The notes below the pieces were generated by a model. The model did no database searches. It saw nothing but the letters and a program-made list of their open reading frames with translations, and was not told the DNA's origin. This document shows positions 48,691 to 60,446 of a stretch of 64,000 nucleotides of DNA, one piece after another. A program made the translations under genes and the position numbers. This DNA comes from Ephydatia muelleri. Its lineage: Eukaryota > Porifera > Demospongiae > Spongillida > Spongillidae. The DNA is taken from NCBI GenBank assembly GCA_013339895.1, contig JABACO010000013.1, forward strand, positions 2,994,805 through 3,058,804, written 5' to 3'. Numbering within the stretch: the first letter of the stretch is position 1; every line of letters starts with the position of its first letter.

Positions 48691-48778
48691 GCTGACCTTC
48701 ACTCCATCTACAGCTGACCTTCACTCCATCTACAGCTGACCTTCACTCCATCTACAGCTGACCTTCACTCCATCTACA
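48691..48778. repeat. 22-bp tandem repeat, four units
   Basis: The unit starts GCTGACCTTCACTCCATCTA and ends CA, four copies. The matching sites at 24040 and 35790 have one copy, so it is a local expansion inside the retroelement fragment. Confidence 0.9.
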
Positions 48779-50101
48779 GCTGAGGCCATGAGTAGCAAGG
48801 TCATTCACGTGAGAACCACAATGGCGGTATATGATTTAATATGCTTATTGGTAATTATTAAAAGCTTATCTATTAAATAGCATAGTTATAGCTGTAATAC
48901 ATGCATCTCATTGCATTGAACCAAGCACTAAGATTGCACATCATGGCTTTTTCTACTTAATGATGATCATGATTTCATTCATCTAGACAAGTCAACATGT
49001 TAAGTTCCGTGCCTTTATAAGTTGGAGGTGATTATTGGTAATTACTAATGGCCTATACCTCAAACTGCAGTGGCGTAGGTGTGATTGTTGAGCGCCCGGG
49101 GACATAATGCACTAATGGCGATGGGGGGGGGGCGGGTACCTAGCGGAAAAGAGGGAGGGGAGGCCGAGGAGCCTTATATGAACGGGTTTGCAACCTCCCC
49201 CCCCCCCCCCGCCCCCCTGTATCTGCCCATGCGTTCGTGAGTTCTCGTTGACGCAATAATTAATTCAGTATCTCTCGTCTATTTCAGCGCCCCCTCAACC
49301 CTGCGCCCTGGGACATATGTCCCCCACCCCACCCTAGTCTCGTACCCAGACCCACGCTTACGTAAGCATTATCGCTTGCAGTATATTGAGGAACCTTATC
49401 AACAGGCGAAATGTAGTTGCTGACGTCAGTACGGCTGTCTACTCTCATTGAACGCGTGGAAATTAGGCCCTCCGCCCCAAAATTTTGAAATGGATTTGCT
49501 CTCGCATAGCAACGAACCGGACAACCAATGCCCTTTGGAATGCGCTATACACAAAGCACACCTTGTACAATAAACACCTATAAGCCATACTGTGGTTAAG
49601 AAACACCTCTGACCTTCATATGGCATATAAAATCACGTGGTCTTACCGCACAAAAAGGTGTCAGTTTTGTGTCTTGAAGTGAGGTACTTATCTCAGTGCG
49701 TACTGACCTATATACGTTCTGAAGACTATAGTGCCTCTCCTGCACATCGATGGGATAGAAAACGACGATAACTGAAAGGTATGTAGATAGTTGTACTTGT
49801 TTCTACTAAAGGCGTGTGTCGCCGAATTTTCTGAAGTGGTGTTCAAACGTTTTGAAAATCGCCATTTTAGTTGGTTATTTCGCGCGTACTTATCCCTGGT
49901 GCAGAAGGTAGGGTCATATGGAAAGGTAAAAAGTTACGTGTATCATGTTTTCCTGTTCTCTGAAGGGTTTAGAGCTGCAGCTAGTTGTCAACTGCCTGCA
50001 TAGCATGGCCCATGCGTACACCCGTACACCTAGCTAACGGATGATGACGAAGACACCTCAATAAATGATGTGCACCGTTTGAAGACGTATGTGAGTGAGG
50101 A

Positions 50102-53100
50102 TTAAATTTTTTTTTTCTTCTTTTGTGGAGGGGGGACGGCAGCTAAAACTTGTGGGGAAACACTTATTAAATGTTCTTTGAGAATGCACTGCAAATGCTT
50201 TACTTTGTCAGTAACTGCTGTGTATGCCAAGCCAAGTCGTGTAAACTTGGCATGGATGGACTCAGCCCCCTGTTCGCCTAGGAGGCCAAATCCAACATGC
50301 GTAGAATTAGCCCATGTAGTAGCATGATCCTCCAGGATATGCATCTTAATGGGGGACTGTTGCCTCTGGGAAGGACTTCCGGAAGTACGCCATGAACTGT
50401 TCAATGGCTTGTTCTGTAGAAATCAATTATATGTATGGTCTTGAGTTCAAATGAAATCATAAAAATGATACTCACCTAGAGCAAACGTTTGTGCCTCATC
50501 AATGAAATTTTGGTCATATATGTTGTGGCAGCTAGCAAACATGCAAAATGTATTGACCAGAATGTCGGTACGCTGTTGTAGCTCTGCAACGCAATGGGGC
50601 AATCTTTTTTGTGCAGTTTGAACCAGTGATTTGCACAGTGTCTGGATGTTAGATAGCTGTAACGTGAAGAAGTCGCATGATTACTACTTGTAAAGTGAGG
50701 AAGTCGCATGATTACTACTTGTAAAGTTAAATTTTTAGTACCTTTAGAGTCTTGTGTACATGATTGCCCACAAAGGCACCTCCAAAATATTGCTGGCGAT
50801 GTACTCCTATGGACTGCAGTGCAGAGTCCAGCTCCTTAACAAAGGGACCGTCTTTGATCGAAAATCCCTTCTTCACTGTGGCTGTGCAGTTGGCTACATC
50901 TGTTTCCTAGTGTGATTGGTGTGTCAATACACATTTTATACTGCATGCATGGCTTACAAGTTGTTTGAGAGATTTCATCTTGTCTTCACATTGCTTGAAG
51001 AAATCCACAGTGACTGGATCATTCTCCCCAACAACTAGTGATACATATGTTGCGATTTGCTGCGACAAATCGTATGACTTCTGGGCTTGCTCCAACTCTG
51101 CTTGTAGCATCCGAAGCCTTTGTAGCTCATGACTGTATTTGGAGAAGCTGGAGTGGGCATCCTCTCTTGAGTGCAGAGCCAGCTCAAGGTCAAGGGTATG
51201 ACACTCGTCTTCAAGCAACCCATAAATCTTGGTAAAGATGCCCAAAGTAATGTGAAGACCAGGTGGGCATACCTAGCATGTGTGTGTGTGAGCATGTGCA
51301 TGATCATACAAAACAGTTCTTGGCAAATTCATTTATACTTACTTGTGAAATGGGGATGTTGAAAATAGGTTCTGAAATGCAGTTATAGAAGTGTTGTGCC
51401 TGTTTCTTGCCAACGCCTGAAGCAATGTAGTGCTGATGATCAGCACTGATAGTTTCAAATGTTCTGGGTGGAGCTGGTCCTCTGACTGAGAGAGGTGTTA
51501 CTAAGTTCTGATGGTGGGCCAAGCAATACAAACATGGGTAGCATCCTATAAGAAAGGTGCAATGTTTGTACACTTCGTTTAGTACCCATGCACTTAGTCA
51601 CATACCACTTGCTCCTGACAGCCCGTACATTCTAGTAATGAACTCGTAGTCTCCACACATGAACAGCCTGAGTGTGTATTGCCTGTTGGTTTAATGTTCA
51701 TTTTTTAAATCATTTGATATTAACTTTTACTACCTCCATTTCATTCCTTGCAGATGTGCAACTTGATCTTTATAACGATCAAGTGCTATGTGGAGGTTGG
51801 TAACAGTGTCGCCCGCTTCAAAGCAGCAAAACACACAGGTGTTGTGAACGGAGTTAGGCGCTGGAACATTTACAATCTGAAAGTTCATCTTGAACGAACC
51901 GCCTCCTTTGTCCCCTCCTATTTTTAGCCACACCTCACTGGCAGGGATGACCCCATTATGCCAGGTAAGCCGTCCTGTCCTGCATTGGGTTAAAAATTAT
52001 TTTGCAAGGTTTATGCCTCGACCTCCTAATTAACCTTTCATTCTCTTCCAAGAGGTCAACAACCTTCTGAACTAGATCTGGAATATAAACCAGAGGAGCT
52101 CCCCTAAGCTCTTCACCACCAGAAGGATGAGGAAATGAAAAAAGAGCCATCTCTCCTTTCAAGTTGTCGCCCACAATTTGCCTGCAAATGTTGCGCATCC
52201 GCTGCTCCCCAGCTAGAGATACTCCTGACGCTTTCAGCCACCTGGACAAGTAATGCATATGTAGGTTATTTTTATAGTTTTTGTGTAATGCTTTACCGTC
52301 TAAGTTGTCTCAAACCGTTCCAGGGAATAGCCATGCCAACTTTTATGGCCAATACTTGGACAGAGTCGATTGCAATGTTAGTGATGCCTGCCTTCTGCAA
52401 TAGAGACATCCTCTCTTCGTCACTCAAAGTGAGTACCTCCTCCTCCATCAGGGCAGATGGCTCTCCTCCACTGACGATGCTTCTGGCTGTCTGCATCTCT
52501 GCACGCCTCGTCTTCACAGTCTTGGAACAAGCAGCGGAGGTCAGGTGGCGGGCTTTGGTCACATGCATGAATGTCATTGGCTACAAGGTATGGTTTAGTG
52601 TGTCATAACAATGTAAGTGAGATTGAATACACTTAACTGTTCCTCCTGTAGGCAGTTGTATTATGCCTGCTTGATCGGGGCTGGTGGAGATGGCCCTCTT
52701 CAGCAGTGCGGCTGCCTCTCTCTCCTCACCAGCAGTGAGATATGGTGTGCACTCATGCCCATCATAACAGCCAGCCTTCATATCCCTGTGGCACCCCACA
52801 CATTGTACCAGTACATCCTTCAACAAGAGCAATACAGCATTTGGTGCTGGTCTTATCTCAGTGGGTACCAAGGAGCTATCCTCCGAGCAGCAAGGACACA
52901 CTGGGGTTGATGCTGCTACTCGCTCCACTGCACAACTGGTACAGGCCAGCTGACGACATGGCAGTTCAAGGGGCTGTTTGAGAATATTTGAACACACCAT
53001 ACACTTCAACTCCTTCAGGACAGTGGCACTGTTTTGGCTTGCCAGTGGTGGGTATGGCTCACTTGAGAAGATTGGAGGAGGGGCAATCTTCCAAAGATGG

Positions 53101-53555
53101 GCAATTAACATGTTCGGTGTGAGGCCAGGTTGACGACCTCTGCCAACTGTATACTTCCTAACATGACCTTTTGCATTGATGCTGAAATGCTCACACACCT
53201 GTGGTATGATTTATACTGATGATGTTGCATAGAAGCATATACCTGTAGTATATACTGTATGTACCTTACACCCTTCATTGGTATGTGCTTCCCATACAAA
53301 TGGTGTCAGGGCACACCTGTGATGCACTCCTTCTACCCTGGCACTGATAATCCTCTGCATTGTATGGTGACAGCAATGGCAGAAGTGTTCAGGGTACACT
53401 TGAGCATTATCAGTATTGGTGTTAATAGAAAAGGCAGTTTGCAAATCAGCTGCAAATGCTTTGCATTCGTGGATCTCCTTTTTATGCTTCCTCGTCATCA
53501 GCCTTTGTCCACATACTCTGCAGTGCAGCGGCAGTTGTTTGATGTGGAAGTCCAT
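50102..53555 (-). CDS. RAG1-like protein gene B, 11 exons, about 950 aa, one frame break
   Basis: Exons by eye (minus): 53555-53265, 53198-52638, 52580-52297, 52241-52023, 51979-51734, 51682-51606, 51545-51343, 51272-50958, 50906-50742, 50656-50476, 50413-50102. All introns are GT/AG and phases fit: 2854 nt, one base too many, placed at the C5 run near 50352 just before IKMHILEDH. Domains: RAG1 N-terminal zinc region (CRVCGQRL at about 12; YPEHFCHCC; EGCKVC to about 99); RING-like CMVC...CRQLACTSC...CPCC (about 163-201); C2HC finger CVGCHRDM...DGHEC (230-247); core with WLKIGGDKGGGSFKMNF (Asp about 475), FEAGDTVTNL, GDYEF...GLSGASG..CLYC, LHITLGIF, YFGGAFVGNHVHK, and LLGEQGAESIHAKF (Glu about 894/898). 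RAG1 is about 1040 aa with the same order. Nuclear DNA cleavage is expected of the family. Closest described relatives are probably N-RAG-TP-type elements of molluscs. Confidence 0.8.
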
Positions 53556-54047
53556 TCTTGTAACCTATGTTCATGTACACATGTTCACGCAATGACAACA
53601 ACATGCATCGATTATTCATAAGATACACTAGGGTCTTTTCGGGTGACAGAAAATTCGGCGACAGAAGTGGTTCATCACTTCATTTTTTGGCATGCCTTTG
53701 ACTTACGAAAAGACTAGTCTTACTTCCAACCGTTGTGCAGGAGGGCCACAATATCGGATCTTGTACACGCCCTTCCAAAATAAGTGCCGCGTGGCGATGT
53801 AAACACTGCTTGCGCATAAAATTCATGTGTGATTTTAAAAATGCGTGCTCATTATAAATAAAAGGGGTTGAAACGTTGTGTTGCATGCTACAGATAAGTA
53901 TATATTTTTACTGCTGTTCTGAGGTGTTATGAGCTTTGAAACATAAGGTGTCTGTAATGAGGAGTTTCTTCACAATCATTTAGACAGGTACCGTAATGCT
54001 CTAATTATAAACCTAGTTTCCAACCGCAAACAACCGTGAGTAAAGAC

Positions 54048-54958
54048 ATGAATGCCTCTGAAGAATTTCTTGACCTTATCACAACAGCTCATATTGTAGC
54101 AGCCACTTTGGATGTGCTCAAGGTAAAGGATCCTGCAACTGCATTCACCGATGTTTCAAATTCTAAGCGTCAGAGTCTCTGGACTCAGTCGTGGGGAATA
54201 TAGTTGAAATGTATGTAAATGTATCTTTTTCACCTACGAAAGTAAAGGTAAATTCATCACTCAAACAAGACAACATACAGGAATATGCCAAGGAAACTTT
54301 AAGCCTGGGACTACTTTTAATGGAGTTTAAAGATGCAGTTAAAGAAGGTGATGGTATGTGTGTCCTTCGCTGTTGGAAGTATTTCCTCCTTATTTTTCGT
54401 GCTACAGGCCACACTAATTATTGCATTGAAGCAATGAATCTGTTAACCCAGTATTACTACACACTTACACCGCAGCTCGCTCAACAAATGTTGTGGGGAA
54501 GATTTATAAACAATCACGGAAAAATTGGCCAAAATATATCTTGTGATTTACACATGGAACATTTAAATAGATTGTGCAAAACAGCTGTGAATCATCTAGG
54601 TGCAAATAAGACACCACAGGCTATTTCACGAATCGGAAAAGCCCTGGGTCCTGTGGCTATTTCACGAATCGGAAAAGCCCTGGGTCCTGTATCAAATGCA
54701 CTCAGCATATTTGATGGTGCAGTGGATAAAAAGCTGTCTGGGTCCCACAAACGCTGTTCACAACGTGACGATTTGTGTAAAGTTATACAGGAACTTGTTA
54801 CCTGCAATGTATTCAGTTACATACCGGGTCGAAAGCATTCATGCTTTCCAAGAATGATGTGCAATGGAATGTTGAATGGAATAAATCGAGCTAAACTAGG
54901 TCATTGGATGAAGGAGAAATTAAAACATTTTCTAGATGAATCTAATGTTTGCAAATGA
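54048..54958 (+). pseudogene. DUF6589-type protein, C-terminal half
   Basis: MNASEEFLDLITTAHIVAAT (54048) runs to a stop near 54203. Sequence similarity continues in the next frame with SLDSVVGNIVEMYVNVSFS, MEFKDAVKEGDGMCVLRCWK, TNYCIEAMNLLTQYYYTL, MLWGRFINNHGKIGQNISCD and LHMEHLNRLCKTAVNHLGAN, ending with a TGA at 54958. This is the same family as the gene at 12950-15748 (WGRF-N-HG-G-N--CDLH-EH-NR). It has a 36-bp in-frame tandem duplication at 54620-54691 (AISRIGKALGPV twice). The N-terminal half is missing or displaced by gene B. Convergent with the RecQ remnant. Confidence 0.6.
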
Positions 54959-55480
54959 AACCATTCTGTTGTAATCATTGTTTCACATTTCTTGTAATTT
55001 AATTACAATTGTTGTGTGTGAAAGTGCATTGTGTGCATGTGTTGTGTGTGTGGGTGTAAGTGTTTCATGTGTATGCAAGTGTTTTGTGTTGTGTGTGTTG
55101 TGTGTGCATGTGTTCATGTGTATGCAGGTGTTGTGTATGTGCACATTATTTGCCATTTGGTCACACAGTGTGCTTCATCAATTACAAATGCAACCAGGTT
55201 GGTTCTGTAAACAGGTGTTCTTAGCACTTCTCTCCAGACTGATGACAGCATCAAGAGTTCAGGACTAATGAAAAGGACTTGAAACTTTTCAGCTTATGCA
55301 GCTAACACATCTTCATGACTTGTCTCTCCAGTTATACAACAAGCTGACAAGCCTTTTATAGTTAGTGCCGTTACCTTCACAAATATACAGCAGTAAAGCA
55401 AATACATCGTCTGTCTCTACTGTGCCTACCTGGTTTTCATTAACGCAACCAACGGTGATACGACGAGAACCATACTGCCT
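54959..55480. other. Non-coding stretch with degenerate TG-rich repeat
   Basis: GTGTGTG-rich sequence (about 55010-55140). No gene recognised. It may hold the 3' ends of the converging DUF6589 and RecQ remnants. Confidence 0.4.
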
Positions 55481-55705
55481 TCACGCTGGTAAATAGCATC
55501 GAATGCATATGGCAAACGGCATAGCAGAGCGACTTCCCACTACCAGTGGGCAGGGCAATAGAAACATCGTTCCCTTCCACGAATGAGCGTGTTGTTCAGG
55601 TCGAAGATCTGGGTAACCAAGGCGCTCAGATGCTAGAGAAACAACGCCATCAAGCTCAAGCCCGCTCATAGTTATTAACTTTATGACGTCACGAACACGT
55701 TGCAA
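55481..55705 (-). pseudogene. RecQ-like helicase N-terminal fragment
   Basis: SLASERLGYPDLRPEQ matches the RecQ Q-motif region (...G...LRPEQ). After one frame change the reading GNDVSIALPTGSGKSLCYA follows, with a canonical Walker A (PTGSGKS). Only about 75 codons remain. It starts about 80 bp inside the element's right terminal repeat, as the RecQ start does in element copy 1. Confidence 0.65.
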
Positions 55706-55857
55706 TTTGATTGGTGCTTCAAGTTCTTGAAACGCGGGAACAAAAAATTGTGATCAATCGTCCAGACCCACCTTACGTAGCATTATACTGCAAGCGATAA
55801 TGCTTACGTAAGCGTGGGTCTGGGTACGAGACTAACCCCACCCCCGCTACTCCACTG

Positions 55858-56169
55858 CCCTCAAAGAATACATGCTATGTGCTTTGCTCATGGAAGTAAG
55901 CAGCGTGAATGTACATCACGCCTTATACAGACTTTCATTAAACATAATCTGATATCGGAAGATGGTTCCATGTGGTTAACGAGGACAATTATTTCAAAAG
56001 AACAGTGGTATGTGTGCATCACGTCTTATCACTGATTAATCATAATGTCAGTGATCTAAATACAGGAAGATGATCGGTTCCATGAATCAATAGGGTTTAA
56101 CATGGTTATTGGAAAAATATACCAACATCACTCTTATCACCATTGGCAGCAACAGTACGTACTCAAATA
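55858..56169 (+). repeat. Duplicated non-coding stretch
   Basis: Matches about 24662-24980 (AAGAATACATGCTATGTGC...) downstream of the caspase/MBL stop. No gene seen. Confidence 0.6.
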
Positions 56170-58549
56170 CTATTTTGTAGAGTCCATGAGAACATCTTGA
56201 ACAACCGCAGATTCAGCAGGATCTAGCTTGAGCGTAACTTTCAGACAATGAGCAGGTGGTGACACGTCACACTTATTTTGTGCCATGCAAACGCTGATTT
56301 TAGGTTTACTTTCGAAGTAATCTTTCACCGATTCCTTTCGTTTATTCCTTTTTTTTCCAATTGCATGATCACAGTATGTGAATAATAGCATATTGGTTAT
56401 TTTTTTCTTTTCAAACTGCTTGACTAAATGATCCAACGTGGATACATCTGGATGAAAATACTGTTTACCATTGGTGCTAATGCAAGCAACTTGGCAAGTG
56501 AAATGATCGTTAAAAAGTAGCTCTGGTTTGTTCAACTTTGAGCCATGATGAGGCACATCAACATACGTAATTGCATTGGGTATTCCGTACTCTTTCATAC
56601 CATGTAGAACTGCACTGCTAGGTGCATCACCAGTAAATAAAGCATTGCAAACAATTTTATTCTGATCCTTTTTGTTAAGGACTGCTAAGTAGACAACTGC
56701 GCTGGCTAGATTTGGGGCCGTTAATGCGCGCTTCATCCATGGACGAGCTTTTGCCGCTGCAGATTTGGTAGGGGCTAAAAGTTGTAGAGTGATTTTGAAA
56801 TCTTTATCCATATCAGGTAAATCAATCTTTTCACCAATTTTAAGAGCTTTTGCACAATTCTTCTTTTTCGCCGCCTCCCACACAATGATGCCGCCTTTTG
56901 TTGCATGTTTAGAAACAGGAGCATTTTTAGGAGGGGGATCCAAACAGTAGAGCTGTTTAACAAACGTATCATTAGGTAATGTTCGAATAAGTCTCTCAAT
57001 GCCACGAAGATGATCAATATCTTGGTGTGTCAAAATGACAACATCTAAACATTCTTTGGTGGGTAAACGGCTAACTACAGGCCAAAAGCAAGGTTGAGCC
57101 TTGCTAATCCCACCATCAATTAGAATATTTACACCTCTAAAGCGAAATAATGTGCTGTCACCACAGCCTGCAGGAAAACAATAGATTGTGGGATGATTTG
57201 CTGCACCTAAAATTTTTTCGGTTGCACGTTGTAGTTGAACATCGCTCTTTCCACGGCCTACATTAGAAGATTTAAGACTCTCTAGATAAATTTTTAATTC
57301 GCCAGAGATGATTGGATTGTAAAGATCCATAAGAACTCCAGATGGATCTAGCTCACCGATAGAAAAAGGAATAAAATACATCTTCAAGTTATCCTTGGTG
57401 AAAGTTTTTGATGGAAACATCTTGAAATTTGATTTTAAGCATTCAACTACACATTTCGTAAAAAACGTGTTCGCCTCCTCATAACAGTTCAGCTTTTCAT
57501 AATACCTTTTCAGCAATTCTGATTCCTGTCCTGATTTCAGTTGTGATTCCACTTCTAATTCCAGTCCTGATCCCGATTCTGATTCCGATTCTGATTCCGA
57601 TTCTGATTCCGGTTCTGATTCCGGTTCTGATTCCGGTTCTGATTTCAGTTTTGGCCGGGATTTGGCCCATTTAATCACTTGATCCAGATCACCACACTGT
57701 ACCAATTCTACTTTCAACGACTTTCTTGCATCTGTATGCAATTCTGGATGGTCTGCTTTATCTTGTGTTAAAATCTTCAGGTTGCCCAAGAAACCCTGCC
57801 ACTCCTTTTTGGTCATCCCAATAGCCTTACAAAAACTTAAGCCATAACAAGTATCCAGATAGACTTTTAGATCACCACCAAATCGACGACTTTCATTTGT
57901 TCGACAACTTTCAATGAACTGACAGAGATCTTCTCCTGTGTAAGAACAATCTTCAGACAAAAACCAGCTCCCGTCCTCGAATGCATGACCCGAGTAATAA
58001 ATATTAACATCAAGCGAAGGAACGGCTGTCAAATGTTCTTTCATCTTTTCTTCTAATACTTGCTTGTTTGGAGTATTCAGCAGAACGAAAGCCCCGTTTT
58101 TATTGTAAATCTCTGAGATACCATCTTTGACCGCAAGTGTTGTTGGAAAGTCCAAACCAGCTTGATGCGCAATAATCGCAACATCACGTTCAAGATCGTT
58201 CTCTAAACCTTCGGCTTCACCCAAGATCAAAAAGTGGAGCGGTTTTCAACACTTGGCAAACAAGATCGACTACTTTCTGTATCCAACCATTATTTCCTGC
58301 AGTACAACTCACTGGCGTTTCAAATGAACCATGCACAACCCATACCTGCGTACTGCCGATTTGAGGTGTCGTCAAAAGACAAGGCTCGGGCAGATCATGC
58401 GATTTCCGCAATTTCCAGCAACTATTCAGTTTTTCTTGCACTTTGTCCTTTTCTTCTGACAGGGACGATGGCAAAATAATGTAACTTACTCCTGTTTCGA
58501 GGGTTATGTTACTTAAGAACGTTTGCAAATCGTCCGTAGCTACTGCCAT
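56170..58549 (-). pseudogene. Caspase-like + ComEC-type metallo-beta-lactamase protein, copy 2
   Basis: Intronless. MAVATDDLQTF opens a 110-codon frame with QVWVVHGSFETPVSC. One extra base near 58240 (relative to copy 1) shifts to the main frame, 686 codons from ILGEAEG on. Numbering from there: clan-CD protease dyad His82 in YYSGHAFEDGSW and Cys128 in YLDTCYG; a Ser-Glu repeat linker (about 196-226); then an MBL fold with GCGDSTLFRF (355-364), LIDGG (370-374), HQDIDH (402-407), FTGDA (532-536) and PHHGS (560-564). The MBL motifs are of the ComEC/Rec2 C-terminal type (GxGDS..., THxDxDH, PHHGS). A protease fused to a nuclease- or hydrolase-like MBL suggests a cell-death or defence effector (inference). 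If the single frameshift is a sequence error, this is a working gene of about 795 aa. No animal family with this architecture comes to mind. Confidence 0.72.
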
Positions 58550-58599
58550 GTCGCAATTTCGCGGTTACGTGTTCGTCACGTGACCCTGACCACAACATG

Positions 58600-60446
58600 T
58601 ATAGGATAACCTGTGCAGTATCAGAAGGGCAGATTTAAAAGTTGGTTAGCTGAGTTCGGACTACTTTTGTTTAATAATGTTTCTTTATTTTAAAGAACAT
58701 TGCTCCCTAATATGTCTTCATAGGTATTAATTGCATTGGGGTACGAAATAATTATAATTAGCAAGCAACAAAGCCACAACACTCTGTATTTTAGGCCATC
58801 CCTAGTGAGGTGCAATGCTGAAAGAACTAATATCCAGCATCCACTGTTCTTCCGTCAACAACTCCATTGTTATACCTGCACAGGGAAGTAATTTCAGCAG
58901 ATCACAAATAATATGTTGATACTATAATATCCAGTGAACACTCCTACCAATCATTTGTCAGATGCAAACACACTGCGACTGTTATATAGGATGACATGGG
59001 GGGGGGGGGGGGGGGTGGAGAATGATAACACTACAGGAACACATGTTGGTTCTGGTGGATTACTAACAACATAGGAGAAGGGTTGCATAACTAGTAGAAC
59101 ATGGAAAATAACTTTGTGTTGATGTGTGTAACGAACTTGGTTCCTACTTCCAATCCATAACAGCTAACAGGTTTTTCAAGCCATAGGCATTTGTAGATAC
59201 ACAACTGGACAATATTAGTAACTATTTGAGACAACACGTTCAATGTGACACATACATGTGCAAACTACAGCATTATAAGGATGAAGTCAACACCAATCAC
59301 ACAGACATCTATGATTCACACCAGCTGTCATCTGAAGGCTCACTGTAAGCAATCATATTCATGGCATCAATAAAGTGTTTGAGAAAGGAGCAAGTCATGA
59401 TGTGTTATGGATACATGAAATGTGCATGTGAAGCCACCCACCCTCCAATTGTGTATGCAAACATCTGAGGAATCAAATTGATCTCCAGAAATGATGAGAT
59501 AAGTGTCACATGACCACAATAAACCACAGTGATCACAATGAAGAGGTGACCTTGGCCAGTGTGAAGGTGACTGCAGTGAGGAGACCACAGTGATGAATAC
59601 AATGAGGTGTTCACAGAGAGGTGACCCTAGTAAAAGATGGCCCACAATGAAGAGGTAATTATAGAATGTGACCACAGTGTGAAAATGACAATAGCAAGAA
59701 TGAGACAATGATAAGGAGTGACTTTGAGAGGTGACCCCAGTGAGGGAGAGCACCAGTGAGATGACACTAGTGAGGGGGGCCCACTGAGGTGTCCATGCGA
59801 GGAGCACAAATGAAATGACCACAGTCAGGTGAGTACAGTGAGAAGACTACATAGAAGAATAGGAGTGACTACAGTGATGAGGTAAGCCCTAGTACAATTA
59901 CCTTACGTGAGGACCAGGCAGTCTTCTCTTGATTGGATCCAGAGAGGGAAAAGAGTCCATTTGACACGCAATCACTACATGTAGATGGAGAGGATGGGTA
60001 ACCACAGTAAAGCAGTGACCACAGTAAAGTGAGGTAGGCAAAGGATGAGAGAGAGAGAGAGACAGAGACAGAGAGAGAGAGGGGGGGGGGGAGGGAGGGA
60101 GGGAGGGAGAGAGAGAGAGAGAGAGAGAGAGGGGAGAGGGGAAGAGGCACAGGGGGGAGGGAGAGGGAATGGTAGACTACATTGTATGTAAAACTGATTC
60201 TGCCATTCAGAACTAAGTTAAATACAACCAAACATAACAATATTAATATTAGTTACTCATAAAACAAGAGACACTCCACATTGGTGTTTCCAATGTTGCA
60301 GACCCTTCACTTACAACATTCACCACGAGGCAATCACTACATTGGTCCTTCTCTCTGGCCAGATGTATGGCTGCAGAACGCCAGCTTCCATTACATCATG
60401 CTAACCTCCACGTAGGTGCATGGGGAGAAGGGAGGAGGGAGAGGAG
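58600..60446 (+). repeat. Non-coding duplicated block (unit 2)
   Basis: Matches 27300-29100 with indels; poly-G at about 59000-59017, GA/GGGA tracts at 60047-60131. It contains the empty target (GAATG at 60167-60171) of Transib-like copy 1. No gene recognised. Confidence 0.6.

Larger units (their letters stand above)
49336..55833. mobile_element. 6.5-kb composite TIR element (RecQ/DUF6589 family) carrying RAG1-like gene B
   Basis: The left end AGTCTCGTACCCAGACCC continues CACGCTTACGTAAGCATTAT and CGCTTGCAGTATA. The right end, 55785-55833, is its exact complement over about 49 bp. ACCCCACCC lies on both sides, a worn target duplication of about 9-11 bp. The empty site is in the unsplit MITE at about 24625. 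Contents: RAG1-like gene B (minus, 50102-53555), DUF6589-type remnant (plus, 54048-54958) and RecQ remnant (minus, 55481-55705), so DUF6589 and RecQ again converge as in copy 1. Gene B probably inserted into the DUF6589 part, but its own ends were not found. 49390-50100 has no recognised gene. Confidence 0.75.
49068..55857. mobile_element. hAT-like MITE copy split by a 6.5-kb insertion
   Basis: Starts CAGTGGCGTAGGTGTGATT at 49068 and resumes after the insertion with CGCTACTCCACTG, ending at 55857. The unsplit copy is at 24342-24661, which fixes the insertion point within the ACCCC-rich part. Confidence 0.65.
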
